This document shows positions 30,368 through 39,730 of a stretch of 64,000 bases of DNA, in pieces (positions within the stretch are counted from its first letter, which is position 1; the number at the start of each line of letters is the position of its first letter). The notes beneath the pieces are model-generated. The model searched no databases, was not told the DNA's origin, and saw only the letters and a program-made list of their open reading frames with translations. The stretch is from Bacillus shivajii (GTDB taxonomy: Bacteria; Bacillota; Bacilli; Bacillales; Salisediminibacteriaceae). A program made the position numbers and the translations under genes. Location: contig NZ_CP084703.1 of the NCBI RefSeq assembly GCF_020519665.1, forward strand, positions 3,534,001 to 3,598,000, written 5' to 3'.

Positions 30368-31438
30368 GTGCGTAAATTACTCATCTTAGGTGGCGGATAT
30401 GGGGGACTTCGTGTCATTCAGAAACTGCTTTCTTCAAGCGGTATGCATGATACGAGCATTACTTTAATAGAGAAAGAGCCTTACCACAGCTTGAAAACAG
30501 AGTTCTATGCGTTAGCTGCTGGCACGGTTGCAGACAAACACTTAAGAATGTCATTTCCTAACGATGTCCGTCTTGAACTGAAATTTGAAACCGTTTCCGA
30601 AATTGTGTTAGAAGAGAATCTTGTAAGACTAGCAAATGATGAAGAACTTTCGTATGATGACCTTGTTATTGGTCTTGGTTGCGAAGATAAGTATCATAAT
30701 GTACCTGGCGCACCTGAACATACGTTGAGCATTCAAAGCATGAGGAAAGCTCGAAAAACGTATCAAGCATTACAAAGTATTCAAGTAAATGGAACCGTTG
30801 CCATTGTTGGCGCTGGTTTAAGCGGTGTAGAACTAGCGAGTGAGCTACGTGAAAGCCGCCCTGATCTAAATGTTAAACTATTTGACCGCGGAAAAAATAT
30901 TCTTTCCATGTTCCCTCCAAAGCTTTACAACTACGTCACTGAATGGCTTGTTGATAACGGCGTTGAAATCATTAACGAAGCAAATATTACAAAAGTTGAA
31001 GAGAACACGCTATATAACCACGATGAGCCTGTTTATGCAGATGCTATTATCTGGACAGCCGGTATTCAAGCAAACCGTCTCGTACGTGACTTAGATGTCG
31101 AAAAAGATGGTATGGGAAGAGTTGTCGTGACGAAGTATCACGAAGCCCCAGGATACGATAATGTTTTTGTCATCGGAGATTGTGCGAAATTAGATCACGC
31201 TCCAAGTGCACAGTTAGCTGAGGCCCAGGCAGAACAAGTTTCCATGCTATTAGAGAAAAAATGGAATGGTGAAGAGTACCCTGACGAACTTCCTAAAATT
31301 AAATTAAAAGGAGTCTTAGGTTCTCTTGGAAAAAAACATGGTTTCGGTTTAATGGGAGAAAAGGCACTAACTGGCCGTGTTCCACGCGTTCTAAAATCTG
31401 GTGTTTTATGGATGTACAAATATCATTCAGGTTCATAA
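30368..31438 (+). CDS. yutJ: NDH-2-like pyridine nucleotide-disulfide oxidoreductase YutJ
   Basis: The start is a GTG at 30368 with GAGGAGG upstream. The 356-residue protein begins with an FAD-binding GGGYGG and has a second dinucleotide motif VAIVGAGLSGVELASEL (about 142-158) and [12 protein letters not shown] for FAD. It is about 50 residues shorter than YumB, with a shorter C-terminal membrane-docking part. It is likely an NADH dehydrogenase-like flavoprotein, but its acceptor is not known. Confidence 0.88.
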   Translation: MRKLLILGGGYGGLRVIQKLLSSSGMHDTSITLIEKEPYHSLKTEFYALAAGTVADKHLRMSFPNDVRLELKFETVSEIVLEENLVRLANDEELSYDDLVIGLGCEDKYHNVPGAPEHTLSIQSMRKARKTYQALQSIQVNGTVAIVGAGLSGVELASELRESRPDLNVKLFDRGKNILSMFPPKLYNYVTEWLVDNGVEIINEANITKVEENTLYNHDEPVYADAIIWTAGIQANRLVRDLDVEKDGMGRVVVTKYHEAPGYDNVFVIGDCAKLDHAPSAQLAEAQAEQVSMLLEKKWNGEEYPDELPKIKLKGVLGSLGKKHGFGLMGEKALTGRVPRVLKSGVLWMYKYHSGS

Positions 31439-31451
31439 CTTTTTATATAGT

Positions 31452-31486
31452 AAAGCCTTAAGAAATGAATTCTTAAGGCTTTTTTA
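31452..31486. terminator. Bidirectional terminator between yutJ and yuzD
   Basis: Stem AAAGCCTTAAGAA/TTCTTAAGGCTTT followed by T-runs. Confidence 0.85.
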
Positions 31487-31493
31487 TTATCAT

Positions 31494-31799
31494 TTATGAA
31501 TTTTCTTCGATTTTGTCATAGATGACTTTCAGTCTCGGATTTCCTTCCGCTACCACTTCCCCATTTAATACAACCAATGGGTAAAAATATTCCTCATCTA
31601 ATATTTGCTCGGCATATTGTTTTTCCTCTTCTGTTTCAGGAGAATCAATATCGCAATAAGAGATATAAATATCTTTTTCAGGATACTTCCTTGCAATCGC
31701 CGCTTCTAGCCATTCCTTCGTTTCCAATGCACTCGGTAAATTAACACAGCTTGCACATTTTACTTCTGCACCGTAAACAGTCATTTGAATTGAAGCCAT
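31494..31799 (-). CDS. yuzD: YuzD (DUF1462), thioredoxin-like
   Basis: The 101-residue protein has a CASC motif (C15, C18) after a first beta strand and cis-Pro-type sequence FYPLVVLNG near residue 72, i.e. a thioredoxin-like fold. It belongs to the YuzD/DUF1462 disulfide-type proteins. GAGGAGG lies upstream. It is divergent from yutI as in B. subtilis. A role next to Fe-S genes is plausible but unproven. Confidence 0.88.
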   Translation of the reverse strand: MASIQMTVYGAEVKCASCVNLPSALETKEWLEAAIARKYPEKDIYISYCDIDSPETEEEKQYAEQILDEEYFYPLVVLNGEVVAEGNPRLKVIYDKIEENS

Positions 31800-31976
31800 A
31801 ACAGGTGCCTCCTCTACTTTTCACTTTCTGTTCTATCTATATTTATTTTAACATAAGGTTTAAAATAAGACATGTTAACACAATTGTCACCATTCAAACA
31901 TAAAATATATATGCGAGTTCATGGATTTTTTTTGTTAAGGATATTATAATAGAGATAAAGAAAGGAGTGTTGTGCG

Positions 31977-32213
31977 ATGGCAAACGCAACAATGGAAGAA
32001 CAAGTACAAGAAGTGCTTGATAAATTACGCCCATTCCTCCTGCGTGATGGTGGAGATGTTGAATTAGTAGGTATTGACGAGGGTGTCGTAAAAGTACGCT
32101 TAATGGGTGCTTGCGGCTCTTGCCCAAGTTCTACAATTACACTAAAAGCGGGAATCGAACGCGCTCTTCTAGAAGAAGTACCTGGTGTAACTGAATTAGA
32201 ACAAGTATTCTAA
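31977..32213 (+). CDS. yutI: NifU C-terminal domain Fe-S carrier YutI (Nfu-type)
   Basis: The 78-residue protein has the Nfu CxxC motif in GACGSCP (C46, C49) and [17 protein letters not shown]. Two such proteins hold a 4Fe-4S cluster between them and pass it to targets such as lipoyl synthase or aconitase. GAAAGGAG is upstream. It complements YutM and the Suf operon in this window. Confidence 0.94.
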   Translation: MANATMEEQVQEVLDKLRPFLLRDGGDVELVGIDEGVVKVRLMGACGSCPSSTITLKAGIERALLEEVPGVTELEQVF

Positions 32214-32227
32214 ATTAGAGCTTATTT

Positions 32228-32263
32228 AAAAACGCATTCACTTCATTGTGAATGCGTTTTTTG
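32228..32263. terminator. Bidirectional terminator after yutI
   Basis: Stem AAAACGCATTCAC/GTGAATGCGTTTT with a TTTT end. Confidence 0.9.
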
Positions 32264-32287
32264 CATGATTGTACGGTTATTTTAACT

Positions 32288-33274
32288 TCATTCTTTATAT
32301 ATAACTTCTTGATTAACGATCGCCTCTGGTTCTTTCCCTTGTAACACATGAACGATATTACGACTTACGAGCTTTGCCATTTCATAACGAGTTTCCACAC
32401 TAGAGCTTCCGATATGAGGAAGTGCGACGACATTATCATGCTTAAGAAGAGCATGATCTTCTCCAATTGGTTCCTCACGAAATACATCTAAGCCAGCACC
32501 TGCAATTTCCTTTTCGACGATTGCCTTTTCTAACGCTTCTTCATCAACAACTGCTCCTCGAGATGCATTAATAAAAATGGCAGAAGACTTCATCCGTTTA
32601 AATACATCTTCAGTGAATAAGTCACGCGTCTCTTCTGTTAATGGCGCTAAACAAACGATATAATCAGACATTTCAATGAGCTGATCAAATGATGCGTATG
32701 TTGCCCCTAATTGTTTTTCCACATCCTCTTTTCTTGAGCGATTATGATATAAAATTTCCATGTCAAAACCAGTCGCTCGTTTTGCCACGGCTGTACCAAT
32801 TCTTCCCATGCCAACAATTCCAATCGTTTTATGGTGAATATCAGTTCCAGCTAATAATAACGGCCCCCAGTTTTTCCAGTAGCCTTTTTTTATGTACTCT
32901 GCTGATTCAACAATCCGCCGTCCTGTTGCCATCAGTAATGCGAATGTTAAATCGGCTGTTGTATCCGAAAGAACGTCTGGAGTATTACATACCGCAATGT
33001 TACGTTTCGTTGCTTCATTGACATCAATATTGTCGTAACCGACAGCTAAATTTGCAACGACTTTTAAGTTTGGTGCCTCCCGCATCAACTCTGCATCAAC
33101 CTTATCAGACAGCATCGTATAAAGAGCATCTGCTTTTTTCGCTTGCTTTATAAGTTCCTCTCTACTTACTGGTACTTCTTCCTCTGGCCACATGTGAATT
33201 TCCGCAAAATCTCTTAATGGCGTCAACGCTTCTTCAGGTACACGTCGTGTCACATATACATAAGGCTTTGTCAT
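32288..33274 (-). CDS. D-2-hydroxyacid dehydrogenase (glyoxylate/hydroxypyruvate reductase type)
   Basis: The start is set at 33274 because AAAGGGTG lies 8 bases upstream; an in-frame GTG at 33283 is closer to it than is usual. The 328-residue protein has the NAD(P) fold IGIVGMGRIGTAVAKRA (about 145-161) and the catalytic triad: Arg in INASRGAVVDE, Glu in DVFREEP, His in LPHIGSSS. It reduces a 2-oxo acid such as glyoxylate or hydroxypyruvate, and is close to the GhrB/GyaR group. The exact substrate is unclear. Confidence 0.92.
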   Translation of the reverse strand: MTKPYVYVTRRVPEEALTPLRDFAEIHMWPEEEVPVSREELIKQAKKADALYTMLSDKVDAELMREAPNLKVVANLAVGYDNIDVNEATKRNIAVCNTPDVLSDTTADLTFALLMATGRRIVESAEYIKKGYWKNWGPLLLAGTDIHHKTIGIVGMGRIGTAVAKRATGFDMEILYHNRSRKEDVEKQLGATYASFDQLIEMSDYIVCLAPLTEETRDLFTEDVFKRMKSSAIFINASRGAVVDEEALEKAIVEKEIAGAGLDVFREEPIGEDHALLKHDNVVALPHIGSSSVETRYEMAKLVSRNIVHVLQGKEPEAIVNQEVIYKE

Positions 33275-33764
33275 ATTTCCCACACCCTTTTTAATAAATG
33301 TTTAAGGAAATTATAAACGTTCGAGTAGCAGGTCATCAACTTTCACCTTCTTCATAAAGGCTGTTTTCTAAATGATTGCTGCTTTTTATCAATTGAATCA
33401 ATTTCATAACTCAAAATAAGGTGCGAAATTCCGAATGATGAGCCTTTAAGGCGAAGACAAAGGCGTAGTTGTAACACACAGGACGTGCTAACACCGGCGT
33501 TCCGACAGGATGTCGAGTAATTAGCCGGTGAACATAACTATACACATAGAAATTTTCACTACGCCGAAATTGCTTCTTAGTTAAAATTTTATACATTCTT
33601 ATAGTGTAAACAAAACTTGGCTTATCGTTAAAGAGATTCTTAGTACTCTTCACCTGCGACGAGTAACCGCAGGAGCCAACACACAGGACGTGCTAGCACC
33701 GGCGCCTAAGATAGGACATCGCGTTTTTAGCCGATGAACTTATAATTAGTTCTTTGAAAAAAGT
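33275..33764. repeat. Mosaic of dispersed intergenic modules
   Basis: From left to right: an AAGGCTGTTTTCTAAATGAT end (about 33357-33376) that matches the ends of the element at 24158-24706; a 45-base stretch (33393-33440) that is inverted at 62582-62630; a hairpin with an AGGAT loop (about 33490-33535); the TAAACAAAACTTGGCTTA end (33607) shared with 22053 and 43257; a CCTGCG/CGCAGG hairpin module (33655-33675); and a hairpin with an AGGAC loop (about 33680-33738). There is no credible gene. Confidence 0.82.
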
Positions 33765-33797
33765 AAGCACAGTTCTTTATCCGTATGAACTGTGCTT
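33765..33797 (-). terminator. Terminator overlapping the yutH stop
   Basis: Minus-strand stem AAGCACAGTTC/GAACTGTGCTT (33787-33797 with 33765-33775) followed by ACTTTTTTC. Confidence 0.82.
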
Positions 33798-34847
33798 TAC
33801 TGGATAGGCTTGAAACCATAATGGACAATGTTTTGACTCCAATAACTGTGGATATCTATATGTCAGATACGTAAAAAGCTTTTCATACTCAGCCGAATTT
33901 TTTAATAATGCCGTACACCGTTCACTCAATTGGTTACGCTCTTCACTATGCACTGTCTGATAATACGTTTCGATTTCTTCAAAATAATGTATCGGAAACA
34001 TCGACCTTGCTAACAATAATGTTTGATCAAAAAGAGACAACGGATGATATGATTCATAATCATTTAAAAATGCCTCAATCGTTTGCAACGAATTCGGCGA
34101 TTGTTCATTCGTCCAAACCGAACGAACATATTCAGTAATATCTCTTGTGTAATGATCGTACATAAAATCCGTTGGTACTTTTATTGAAGATGGCTCCTGC
34201 TCTCGAACGGTTAACCACGTACAGTCATGAAAACGACGGTGACAAATTGTATTTCCTTTAGATAAATGTTCCTCTTTGTCAATCATCAAGTCAGTAATCA
34301 TTTGAATGGCATTTTCACATAGCCCAATATAATAAGGAAAAGTCACTAAGAACAATTCATCGAAAGGGGTTTTATAACTTTCTTGCCTCATACGGACATA
34401 CCAATTCTCTAATTGATTTAACCGGCGTTCCCACCTTTCTTTCCATGCTATCGCACCTGAACTTACGCTTCTTTTCGTTTGTTGTGGTGTATAATACAAA
34501 CCTTTTTCATGAAACTTTGCTAATTTCGCTCCTACTTTTTCACCCGTAACAGAGTGAGCTAACCTATGCTGTTGTTTTTCTAATTGAAACAACACGGCTT
34601 CTCCACCATCAATAGAGATGGTCCTCTTTTTACCTTCTGGTTTGATAAATTGAGCTACACCGTGTTCACTATAAGACGTTAGCCAATTTGCCATGTTTAC
34701 TTGTTCATTCAATTGCTCTAAAGCTCTGTCATCCACGGTTCGAACTAAATATTCTTCACCGTTTGCTAAAACATATAGGTCATCTCCAACATATAAAACG
34801 TCATCCAAATAAATTCTAAAGTGATCGAAAAGTTGACGGTCTAACAC
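33777..34847 (-). CDS. yutH: Spore coat-associated protein YutH (CotS/CotI-type kinase-like)
   Basis: The start is a GTG at 34847 placed by GGGGGGAG just upstream; the in-frame ATG at 34874 has no such site. The 356-residue protein has the kinase-like fold of the CotS/CotI/YutH family: a divergent N-lobe, AKLAKFHEKGLYY, and a catalytic-loop-like ICHRRFHDCTWL near residue 215 (His, Asp). B. subtilis YutH is a spore coat-associated protein. Many Trp/Tyr residues are noted. It is next to yutG as in B. subtilis. Confidence 0.85.
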   Translation of the reverse strand: MLDRQLFDHFRIYLDDVLYVGDDLYVLANGEEYLVRTVDDRALEQLNEQVNMANWLTSYSEHGVAQFIKPEGKKRTISIDGGEAVLFQLEKQQHRLAHSVTGEKVGAKLAKFHEKGLYYTPQQTKRSVSSGAIAWKERWERRLNQLENWYVRMRQESYKTPFDELFLVTFPYYIGLCENAIQMITDLMIDKEEHLSKGNTICHRRFHDCTWLTVREQEPSSIKVPTDFMYDHYTRDITEYVRSVWTNEQSPNSLQTIEAFLNDYESYHPLSLFDQTLLLARSMFPIHYFEEIETYYQTVHSEERNQLSERCTALLKNSAEYEKLFTYLTYRYPQLLESKHCPLWFQAYPVKHSSYG

Positions 34848-35254
34848 ATTACTCCCCCCAATCCCAATGCACACCTAAAATAGCATATGATATATCCGCC
34901 CAATTTGTTCATTTCATTTAAATATCACCGTTTCATCGCCCACGTTAATTAATGAAAAGGCTACTTTCATATGAACGGGCAGCTCTGCGGCTTTTTCTTC
35001 ACTTACCACGGAGACAGCGGACGACTGTGGGAGAACGATCTTCAACGATCCTGTAAACTTGTTAAACTCGAGGAAGCTAAAGAACTCGTTACACGAAAAG
35101 CCTACTGGATTGATACAGAGCTTGCTTCATTTAGAATTCTTTAGGTTTAAGTATAAACGTGACTTTTAAGCAAAAAATAAAGATGATCAACCATACAAGA
35201 CAACAATAGTAAGACCTTAGCATATAATTTTGGAAAAGGACTTAGGGTGATGAC
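34848..35254. other. Gap between divergent yutH and yutG
   Basis: There is no gene. A GC-richer segment (about 34975-35150) looks unlike its AT-rich surroundings and contains short self-complementary pieces (CCAC...CAG...CTGTGG near 35008-35032). It may be a decayed repeat. Confidence 0.45.
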
Positions 35255-35755
35255 ATGAAAGAACATCATAAAGAAGTTGAAAACACAGCAAGAAAGTGGT
35301 TACACGAAAGAGGAGTAACAATTGAAGATATTGCAGAGCTTGTCTATTTCTTACAAGAAAAATATGTAGAGAACCTTTCTATGGAAGCTTGTGAGGAGAA
35401 TGTTAATCGTGTTTTATCTAAACGTGAAGTACAAAATGCGATATTAACTGGCATTCAGCTAGACAGATTAGCCGAAGAAGAAAAGTTAGATCATCCACTG
35501 CAAGGAATCATCGAACGAGATGAAGGTCTTTACGGTGTCGATGAAGTCATTGCACTATCGATCGTAAATGTTTATGGATCTATTGGTTTTACGAACTACG
35601 GATATATCGACAAACTAAAGCCAGGAATTTTAAAAAAACTAAATGACAAAAGTCAAGGATGCCATACATTTTTAGATGATATTGTCGGTGCAATTGCAGC
35701 AGCTGCTTCTAGCCGACTCGCTCATAGTCAAGACGGAACGGAAGAAGATGATTAA
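35255..35755 (+). CDS. yutG: PgpA-family protein YutG (phosphatidylglycerophosphatase A-like)
   Basis: The 166-residue protein belongs to the PgpA superfamily, with GVDEVIALSIVNVYGSIGFTN and FLDDIVGAIAAA (Asp pair) in the C-terminal half. Unlike E. coli PgpA it looks soluble or peripheral, as in B. subtilis YutG. It may remove phosphate from phosphatidylglycerophosphate or a related compound. It has a GGTGAT-type ribosome binding site. Confidence 0.85.
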   Translation: MKEHHKEVENTARKWLHERGVTIEDIAELVYFLQEKYVENLSMEACEENVNRVLSKREVQNAILTGIQLDRLAEEEKLDHPLQGIIERDEGLYGVDEVIALSIVNVYGSIGFTNYGYIDKLKPGILKKLNDKSQGCHTFLDDIVGAIAAAASSRLAHSQDGTEEDD

Positions 35756-35770
35756 CCTATCAAATACCAA

Positions 35771-35805
35771 AAATATCCAGGTGACTGGCACCTGGATATT
35801 TTTAC
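35771..35805. terminator. Hairpin terminator between yutG and yutF
   Basis: Stem AAATATCCAGGTG/CACCTGGATATTT, loop ACTGG, with T's following. It is a member of the CCTGG/CCAGG-core hairpin family and serves two convergent genes. Confidence 0.85.
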
Positions 35806-35815
35806 ATTTATAATA

Positions 35816-36583
35816 TTATACAATTTCCCATTCATCTAACGAATTGATCGACCATGTCGGTTGAACTTTTTGTTCTTGTAACTGCTCTTTAGATGTAACA
35901 CCTGTATGCACGATGATCGTATCCATTCCAGCTTTTATTCCTGCCATAATATCTGTTTGGTAATTATCACCAACCATCACAGTTTGATCAAGAGGTACCC
36001 CTAGTACTTCAAGCGCTTGGTTGACGATAATAGCTTCTGGTTTACCGATAAATGTTGGGTTCACACCAGTAGATACAGATACAACTGAAGTGAGTGATCC
36101 ATTCCCTGGTAGCAAGCCTTTTTCTGTCGGGATTGCTACATCAGTGTTTGTTGATAAAAACAGTGCTCCAGACCTTACAGCTAAACAAGCGGTACTTAAT
36201 TTTTCATAATTAATGTTACGGTCAATTCCCATAACAACAGCATCAACAGCTTCATCCGTTAACGTAAATCCTTTTTCTTTCAATGCATCTTCTAGTCCTT
36301 CTTCTCCGATCATAAAAACATTTGCTTCGTTGATTTGCTCATGAAGATAATTTGCTGTTGCCATACTTGTCGTCATCACATGTTTTGGTGTTGCAGGAAT
36401 ATCCATTTCGACAAGTTTTGCAGCTACTTGCTCTGGTGTTTTCGAAGAATTATTCGTTACAAATAAATATGGAATATCTTTTTCGTTTAATGACTTAATA
36501 AATCTCGATGCAGCTTCAATTTTTTCACTACCTCGATACATCGTCCCATCTAAATCAACTAAATAAGCATCATACTTTTTCAT
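35816..36583 (-). CDS. yutF: HAD-type hydrolase YutF (NagD-like)
   Basis: The 255-residue protein has HAD motif I VDLDGTMYRG (Asp10, Asp12), motif II LFVTNNSS, the C2 cap of the NagD group, GKPEAIIVNQAL with the motif III Lys, and MVGDNYQTDIMAG as motif IV. It is a sugar- or nucleotide-phosphate phosphatase family. GGAGGATG lies upstream of the start. Confidence 0.92.
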   Translation of the reverse strand: MKKYDAYLVDLDGTMYRGSEKIEAASRFIKSLNEKDIPYLFVTNNSSKTPEQVAAKLVEMDIPATPKHVMTTSMATANYLHEQINEANVFMIGEEGLEDALKEKGFTLTDEAVDAVVMGIDRNINYEKLSTACLAVRSGALFLSTNTDVAIPTEKGLLPGNGSLTSVVSVSTGVNPTFIGKPEAIIVNQALEVLGVPLDQTVMVGDNYQTDIMAGIKAGMDTIIVHTGVTSKEQLQEQKVQPTWSINSLDEWEIV

Positions 36584-36633
36584 TCATACATCCTCCAATA
36601 ATCTATTCACTATCATATATTGTGATATATAGA

Positions 36634-36663
36634 CAAAAAAATAACCGCCACTCTATAAGAGTG
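36634..36663 (-). terminator. Terminator overlapping the stop of the SufR-like gene
   Basis: Minus-strand stem CACTCT/AGAGTG includes the TAG stop and is followed by GCGGTTATTTTTTT. Confidence 0.7.
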
Positions 36664-37312
36664 ACGAATAAGTTTTATCTGATTTTTTAATTTTATAATA
36701 GCAGTGTGGCTCGTGTCCAGTTGCCATACACATTTGACATTGAACGTGTTCCGTTTGAAGCAAATCCTTAAACATTTCAAGCTCAGCCTCACAAATTGCA
36801 GGAAACTGCTTAGCTACCTCTGCAAGTGGACAATTATACTCTTTTAAAATAAAACTACCGTCATCTTCTTTGATCACTTCTGTCATATAGCCTTGTTCAT
36901 TTTGCATCTTTCCTAATTCATAAACGTTCTCATCAAAACTGCCAAAAATAAGCCTCTTTTCAAATCGCTTTTGAATCTTATCTTTCCTTCTGTCAAACAA
37001 TTCTCTTACTTTTTCTGGTCCATCCATTTGCTCAATCTCTAACAAAAGATCAACCGAAAAGTTACCATAATCTCTTGGAAACAACATTTCCTGACCTTTT
37101 GTTGACAGTTGGTACACATTCGTCGGTCTCCCCATTGCCTGCCTCAATAATGTTGTTTCAACAATCTCATCTCTTTCTAATGTGTTGAGGTGTCTCCTTA
37201 CAGCCATTTCCGTGATATTCAATTGTTCTGCAATTATTGCTACTGTTAATTGTTTCTTCTTCTTTAATAAATTTAAAATTTGATCACGTGTTGAAGCGGT
37301 TTTATAGACCAT
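36653..37312 (-). CDS. SufR-like (COG2345) transcriptional regulator with Fe-S ligand cysteines
   Basis: The 219-residue protein has an N-terminal winged helix-turn-helix (TVAIIAEQLNITEMAVRRHL, residues 23-42). The C-terminal part has C161 and C174 (a CX12C spacing as in cyanobacterial SufR), then C192, C195 and C204. This set could hold a 4Fe-4S cluster. Such regulators control Fe-S assembly genes in other bacteria. The start at 37312 is preferred over 37324 because of spacing to GGTG; both are possible. Its target here is unknown, but suf, yutM and yutI are all nearby. Confidence 0.82.
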   Translation of the reverse strand: MVYKTASTRDQILNLLKKKKQLTVAIIAEQLNITEMAVRRHLNTLERDEIVETTLLRQAMGRPTNVYQLSTKGQEMLFPRDYGNFSVDLLLEIEQMDGPEKVRELFDRRKDKIQKRFEKRLIFGSFDENVYELGKMQNEQGYMTEVIKEDDGSFILKEYNCPLAEVAKQFPAICEAELEMFKDLLQTEHVQCQMCMATGHEPHCYYKIKKSDKTYSSLL

Positions 37313-37470
37313 CTCCCTCACCATCCTTCTGTTTTTATTTTAGCGGATGTATATACTGGAGTAAATTTATTCAAAAGAAAGTTCGAAAAATTGACGCAAT
37401 TTAACTTCCGTCCACCATTCAGAGAGACCTTGTTCATTCATTCACATTATTATTTAGCAAAAGGAAACAG

Positions 37471-37917
37471 TTAGTCCTTTTGCGGCAAAAACGCTGAGAC
37501 TGGGCCAAGTTCGCTTTCTAAATACATTCTTACTTTTCCTGGAAAACTTAGTAAAGTAGCACTCTCGTTTTGTAATGCTCGTTTTAACGCGTTATGATCA
37601 ATCTCGGTATATTCTTGTAATAACGCTTTTCGCCATGGAATTAACTTTTTCAATGAAGAACCATCTTCTTTCGATACGACTTTTTCATCAACTAAAATAT
37701 CGACGACATCATCATAGCTCCCAGGATCTCTCATAATAAATCCATCAATCATTTGATTTCCAACGTCGATCATCACTTCAATTGTCATATGTGCCACTCG
37801 TTCTAACATTAACTTTTGCACTTCATCTTCAAATGATGTTTCTTGTGAAAACACCCCGATAAGTCTTTCCATATATTGTAATCGCTCTTCTAGTAATTTT
37901 CTATCAACAAAATACAT
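37471..37917 (-). CDS. yutE: YutE (DUF86/HepT-like HEPN protein)
   Basis: The start is set at 37917 by GAGGGG 6 bases upstream. The 148-residue alpha-helical protein belongs to the UPF0331/DUF86 HEPN group related to HepT toxins. The usual RNxxxHxY motif reads RKALLQEY here, so the catalytic His is a Gln and the protein is probably not an active HEPN ribonuclease. No MntA-type nucleotidyltransferase antitoxin gene is adjacent. Synteny with B. subtilis yutE supports a housekeeping role. Confidence 0.85.
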   Translation of the reverse strand: MYFVDRKLLEERLQYMERLIGVFSQETSFEDEVQKLMLERVAHMTIEVMIDVGNQMIDGFIMRDPGSYDDVVDILVDEKVVSKEDGSSLKKLIPWRKALLQEYTEIDHNALKRALQNESATLLSFPGKVRMYLESELGPVSAFLPQKD

Positions 37918-38099
37918 GTAAATCCCCTCTTTAAAAAAATCATTACAATTAGTATAACACATTAACAAGTATTTTAAGGAATCTCATGACAAAATCCGAA
38001 ATTTAATTTCTTTCATTTGATTTTTTTGTTATTATGATGAAGAATTAGCCGAACTTTTTTACATAGAGAGAGAAACAATGAGAAACTGGAGGAATGATT

Positions 38100-39077
38100 G
38101 TGGAGCGGGAATTAGCGTTAGAAATTGTAAGGGTTACAGAAGCTGCATCACTAGCTTCTGCACAATGGATGGGTCGTGGATTGAAAAATGAAGCAGATGA
38201 TGCTGCAACAAACGCAATGCGTGAAATGTTTGATTCTGTTAATATGCAAGGAACGGTTGTCATTGGTGAAGGGGAATTAGATGAAGCACCCATGCTGTAT
38301 ATCGGTGAAAAGCTCGGGTCTGGAAACGGGCCTGAAGTAGATATTGCTGTCGATCCTCTAGAAGGCACGAGTATCGTTGCTAAAGGACACCCTAACGCAA
38401 TGGCTGTTATCGCTGTCGGTGACCGAGGAACTCTTTTACATGCACCAGATATGTACATGGAAAAACTCGTTGTTGGACCTGAAGCAGCCGGGCTTGTCCG
38501 CTTAGATGATCCTATCGAAAAAACAATTGATATCGTTGCGAAGATGACCAACAAACGTGTTCGAGACGTAACCGTCATTATCCAAGAACGTGAACGCCAC
38601 CAAGAGCTTATTAACCGGATTCGTGCAAAAGGAGCAAGAGTAAAGCTTTTTGGTGATGGTGATGTTGGGGCCTCAATCGCTACTGCAATGCCTCGAACAG
38701 GAATCGATTTATTTGTTGGTACAGGTGGTGCTCCAGAAGGCGTGATATCTGCCGCTGCCATCAAAGCACTCGGAGGAGATATGCAAGCACGATTAGCCCC
38801 TATGAACGATGAAGAAATTGCACGTTGCAAAAAAATGGGCGTTGAAGATGTTTCTCAAGTACTCTTTTTAAATGATTTAGTAAGAGGCGATGATGCCATC
38901 TTTGCAGCAACAGGCGTTTCACAAGGTGAATTATTAGAAGGTGTTCGCTTTTTAGGTAGTGACCTTGTCGAGACAGACTCCATTGTAATGCGTGCAAAAA
39001 CAGGAACAGTTCGCTTTATTAAAGCACACCACCGTTTAAATCAAAAGCCTCACCTATTTATGCCTGAAGATAACTAA
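38100..39077 (+). CDS. glpX: Class II fructose-1,6-bisphosphatase
   Basis: The start is a GTG at 38100 with GGAGG 7 bases upstream; an ATG at 38094 sits too close. The 325-residue protein has the GlpX metal and substrate motifs [29 protein letters not shown] and [18 protein letters not shown]. It dephosphorylates fructose 1,6-bisphosphate for gluconeogenesis. In B. subtilis the homologue (ywjI) is elsewhere, so this position is a local rearrangement. The next gene is 13 bases downstream. Confidence 0.94.
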   Translation: MERELALEIVRVTEAASLASAQWMGRGLKNEADDAATNAMREMFDSVNMQGTVVIGEGELDEAPMLYIGEKLGSGNGPEVDIAVDPLEGTSIVAKGHPNAMAVIAVGDRGTLLHAPDMYMEKLVVGPEAAGLVRLDDPIEKTIDIVAKMTNKRVRDVTVIIQERERHQELINRIRAKGARVKLFGDGDVGASIATAMPRTGIDLFVGTGGAPEGVISAAAIKALGGDMQARLAPMNDEEIARCKKMGVEDVSQVLFLNDLVRGDDAIFAATGVSQGELLEGVRFLGSDLVETDSIVMRAKTGTVRFIKAHHRLNQKPHLFMPEDN

Positions 39078-39090
39078 GGAGGATCTTATT

Positions 39091-39360
39091 ATGACTGAAC
39101 GTTTTTATCTTTACGATGATGTAGAAGATACGAAAACGAGGTACGTTAGCTTTATGGGAGAAAGCCAAAGATTTGACCTAGCGATTATGTCAACAACCCG
39201 TTATTATGGGAAAAAACTCGTTTTAGATATGCAATCCAATCGATTTGCAATCATTGGTGAAGATGACTTAGATGAACCCAATTATTTAGAACGTACGTTT
39301 AAGTTAGACGAAGAAGACGGTAAAGAATTACGTGAGTTCTTATATGAAGTGATTTTATAA
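39091..39360 (+). CDS. DUF3055 protein
   Basis: The 89-residue acidic protein starts FYLYDDVEDTKTRYVSFMGE, the hallmark of the DUF3055 (SAV0927-like) family in Firmicutes. The function is unknown. GGAGGAT is upstream and it is 13 bases after glpX, probably on the same transcript. Confidence 0.85.
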   Translation: MTERFYLYDDVEDTKTRYVSFMGESQRFDLAIMSTTRYYGKKLVLDMQSNRFAIIGEDDLDEPNYLERTFKLDEEDGKELREFLYEVIL

Positions 39361-39432
39361 TCTATTTTGGAAAATTAAGTGTTACATGAATCTTATCCTC
39401 CTTTCCATACTAATGGTAAGGAGGTTTTTATT

Positions 39433-39726
39433 TTGAATAAACACGATAGGCAAAAGAATCGCTATTCAGACTTTACAGCTGTTGAAAAAGATAGAAATGA
39501 AATCATTCCAGAGCAGACACCTGAAGGATCATACGGTTCTCCAATTGACGCCTCATTTAAAAAAACCACACCTTGGCAGGAAGGGCAACGTTCAGCTAGT
39601 GCCTTTATTTATGAAAACAAAGAGTTGCATCAAGGACTTGAACGAAAAGATCCAGGCTCTCATCCAACACATGATGACAAACGCACTGACTACCAAAAAT
39701 CATACCGAAACTCTTCAATAAATTAG
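39433..39726 (+). CDS. Small hydrophilic protein of unknown function
   Basis: The start is a TTG at 39433 with AAGGAGG 8 bases upstream. The 97-residue protein is strongly hydrophilic and probably disordered, rich in Glu, Lys, Gln, Ser, with EGSYGSPIDASFKKTTPW in the middle. No cysteine or membrane segment is seen. It resembles the small cytosolic proteins found in many bacilli, some linked to stress or spores, but I cannot assign a role. Confidence 0.65.
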   Translation: MNKHDRQKNRYSDFTAVEKDRNEIIPEQTPEGSYGSPIDASFKKTTPWQEGQRSASAFIYENKELHQGLERKDPGSHPTHDDKRTDYQKSYRNSSIN

Positions 39727-39730
39727 CACG

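Noticed and set aside
38045-38830. 261-codon minus-strand frame
   Set aside because: It is antisense to glpX, which has intact family motifs, and is Ser/Ile-rich without a start signal.
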